A stretch of DNA of 64,000 bases from Apostichopus japonicus (Eukaryota > Echinodermata > Holothuroidea > Aspidochirotida > Stichopodidae), in the NCBI RefSeq assembly GCF_037975245.1, contig NC_092577.1, positions 6,231,001 through 6,295,000 of the forward strand, given 5' to 3'. Below are positions 61,342 to 64,000 of this stretch, piece by piece; positions within the stretch are counted from its first letter, which is position 1; every line of letters begins with the position of its first letter. The notes beneath the pieces were generated by a model. It was not told where the DNA came from, made no database searches, and worked only from the letters and a program-made list of their open reading frames with translations. Position numbers and translations under genes: made by a program.

Positions 61342-61653
61342 CGACCAAACACAGTAAAGTATATAACTCTAGCGACCTAACACAGTTAATTATATAACTC
61401 AGGCGACCTAACACAGTAAAGTATATAACTCAAGCGACCTAACACAGTAAAGTATATAACTCATTCGACCAAACACAATAAAGTATATAACTCAAGCGAC
61501 CTAACACAATAAAGTATATAACTCAAGCGACGAAGCACAGTAAAGTATATAACTCAAGCGACCTGACACAGTAAAGTATATAACTCAAGCGACCTAACAC
61601 AGTAAAGAAAAAAACTCAATCGACCTAACACAGTAAAGTATATAACTCAAGCG
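61342..61653 (+). repeat. 31-bp tandem array (about 10 units)
   Basis: Unit cgacctaacacagtaaagta plus tataactcaag. Copies are highly similar with scattered substitutions, for example tataactcattcgacc and agtaaagaaaaaaact. Confidence 0.9.
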
Positions 61654-64000
61654 TTCCATCCGAACACACTTGACTTTACAAGACCTGTAATAGTACGTAT
61701 GGTTCATGTAGTTCACAGTCCTACTATGGATAAATACAAACATGTAAGTACTAGTAAGAAAATTTCAAGGTACGGTGGAGGACATTGCCAATATGAACAT
61801 TACTTGCGAAAGATCACGTTATGTGCATTAGTTTTGTTTCTGCAGACGATGCAGATGATGAAAAACCGTCTTTTTATTCGTTGATCGGAATCGACCGACT
61901 CGAAGATGTGAAATTGAAGGCAACATTTAAATAGTAACAATTATGAGTTCTTACTTCACCATAATAGAACGATAGTGGATATGATAGAAAATAGAGACAT
62001 AACAGGATATCAGAAAGAAACAAAAACAGTACGAAACATGCACTCTTGCACCTTCATCAGACGAATCAGGTGTTTTGTAAAAATCTTTGTTTTCTATTAT
62101 TCGTCCATTCAATGACTTATGAAGCACTATACAGTCATATATAATTATGTTATGCACGTTTAGGACATTTAATTAGCTACAAAAATAATTATATTAATAG
62201 GAAATTAACATTGTGCGCATGAGTTGGAATCTTATTTTACAAATCCAGTCACTTCAGGGAAGTACTCATCAAATTCCAGCTTTAGATTGGACTGAACAGA
62301 CCACTTTAAATTAAAATAGGCTAAGACTCATTAGTTTATTATCGTAAAATACCTCAAACATCACATATGATAGCAGGGAATGGATGGGTGTGTTCCCAAG
62401 CAGAGTCTGTGACTATACAAACAAACTGAAACAATGACGTAACAAGCATGTTCATTGATTACAGAAGGAAAGGGAAATGGAAGTGGCCAATGGTTAATTT
62501 GAAATTATTATTTTCTCTTAATTTACAAATTAGTTTTTCTTAGATTAGTTCGCTAACATCTTGTGTGTTGTTTCTTTGTTAATATGGCGTTATTCGGGAA
62601 TCTTACGCGGTGCTCTTTAGAAAAAGACGTTCCTTGTGAAACTTAAATATTTGAATTTCTTTCAAATAACTAAAATAGCATAACGTAAAATGAATTGCCT
62701 TTAAAGACAAAACAATATTAACCGTACAGTTGAATATCCGATATATCAGAGGCGTTATAGTTTGATGTTCGTCATTGCAAAAATAACAAAATCTTGATAA
62801 AAATTGCTTGTAGCAAGAAAATAGCATAACATAAAATGAATTACTAGAAATATATTGCAAGTATGTACGTCAATAACAAATAATTGAAATACATGAAATC
62901 GACTAAGAGTGAAATAATTTGATTCTTTCTCCGGTCGTAACTAATTAATACCTTAAATATTATAAATGATCTAGTCATACCCCTACAATGCCTCATTCTC
63001 ACATATACTTGAGTTCATTCAGACATATGAAATAAAAGGAGTGGTTGTATATTGATAAATAACGACATTACCACAATGTAAAATAAGTTTTTAGACAATT
63101 ACTGTGAATGTGTAAGTCAATAACACTAGATTGAAACTCTTGAATAAACTGACATGATCACTTGTCTTTCTTTGGTTGTAACTAATATTGTAATATGTAT
63201 TGAGCATATCATTAACTTCTCCATTAACCTCCCCCACTCAATCTCCACCCCACCCACGAACACACATGTGATCAATCTAACTCCTATGGTCTATTATATC
63301 TTATTACATTGTTGATTTGCGATCTTCTTAAATGCATTCTAACATCTTACACTGAGATTTGCTTGACCATACTATGTCAAATATAGAAATGTACAACATT
63401 TAACTATTATCCAAAGTTCATTTTGGCAAACGGTTAATGCCACTTAGAGAAATTGTAACTTTTATACTGTGCAGTTGGAGCAATGCATTAAAATATTCAG
63501 ATAGATTTAATGTTGACCGTAGGGTGATGGGACACTCTAAATACAGGAGTTACGTAGCTGATATTAGACGTTTATATCACGGAAGCTGGAAACCTAGGAA
63601 TAGAGAAAGAAAATAAATTATTGCAGGAGAGTATAGTAGGAGAGTGTTCGCGTAAAAGTTGATGTTATTCACATTTAAAGAATTTTGAACCAGAATGAGA
63701 CACTTCTTTCGAGCTTCAAACCAACTTTTTTTCTGCAATAAAGTCTGCACGCGTAATTATGACATCTACAGCGTATAAGTATTACTTAAACTTGCATGCA
63801 AAATAACCAACATGTGATCGTTGAAAAAAAAATCCAATATAAGGTGCCTGGGGTTCTTACCCAAATACTTTTTGTTTACATCAAATGGTTCATTCTGAGG
63901 CAAATTAGATTCTATAGGAGGTCTTATAGTTAAGTCTAAACGCAATCACTTATTTGTCGATTGAAAACAAAAGGGGGTACACGCCCTCTCCTGGGTCGGT
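61654..64000. other. No supported gene
   Basis: AT-rich DNA with short compositional frames only. The last 30 bp (gggggtacacgccctctcc) could be the edge of another G/C-rich DNA element cut by the window. Confidence 0.5.

Overview
This is eukaryotic, intron-rich and repeat-dense DNA. The longest coding-like frame is a NACHT exon of an NLR-type immune receptor. Other exon-like pieces are short and bordered by GT/AG splice signals, and most of the window is transposons, tandem arrays and AT-rich non-coding DNA. A large-family NACHT receptor, a two-repeat LRR exon and a foldback (TU-like) transposon together suggest a marine invertebrate deuterostome, most likely an echinoderm (perhaps a sea cucumber). 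The species assignment is inference. No rRNA, CRISPR, operon or complete tRNA gene is visible.

Layout. 0.8-5.85 kb: diverged inverted-repeat region with GGACAATT minisatellites at both ends. 7.85-11.6 kb: AT-rich island holding one LRR exon (8954-9121, minus). 11.86-14.95 kb: a 5-bp-TSD DNA element split by a Penelope-like retroelement with a perfect 19-bp target duplication, itself split by another element. 14.96-16.7 kb: two copies of a hAT-like MITE. 18.4-30 kb: exon-like segments on both strands and another hAT-like insertion. 27.96-29.82 kb: nested DNA elements. 30.1-32.3 kb: a 30-bp satellite in two tandem blocks. 37.9-38.6 kb: second copy of the 650-bp hAT-like element. 38.74-43.92 kb: foldback element with 18-bp subterminal repeats whose loop was invaded by nested DNA elements. 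46.2 kb: 28-bp array. 48.03-49.55 kb: NACHT exon (minus). 53.3-54.1 kb: deleted Penelope-like copy. 54.5-60.8 kb: diverged duplications, a 49-bp E-box/CCAAT-box array and a (TA)n tract. 61.3 kb: 31-bp array.

The NACHT and LRR exons lie on the same strand with good splice sites. They could belong to one long NLR gene or to two members of a dispersed family; 39 kb and phase differences separate them, so the link is unproven. The main novelty is transposon architecture. One foldback element has arms that match at both ends but carry different repeat numbers. Several TIR families fall into 8-bp and 5-bp target-duplication classes. Two short hairpin-capable modules are shared across otherwise different elements.
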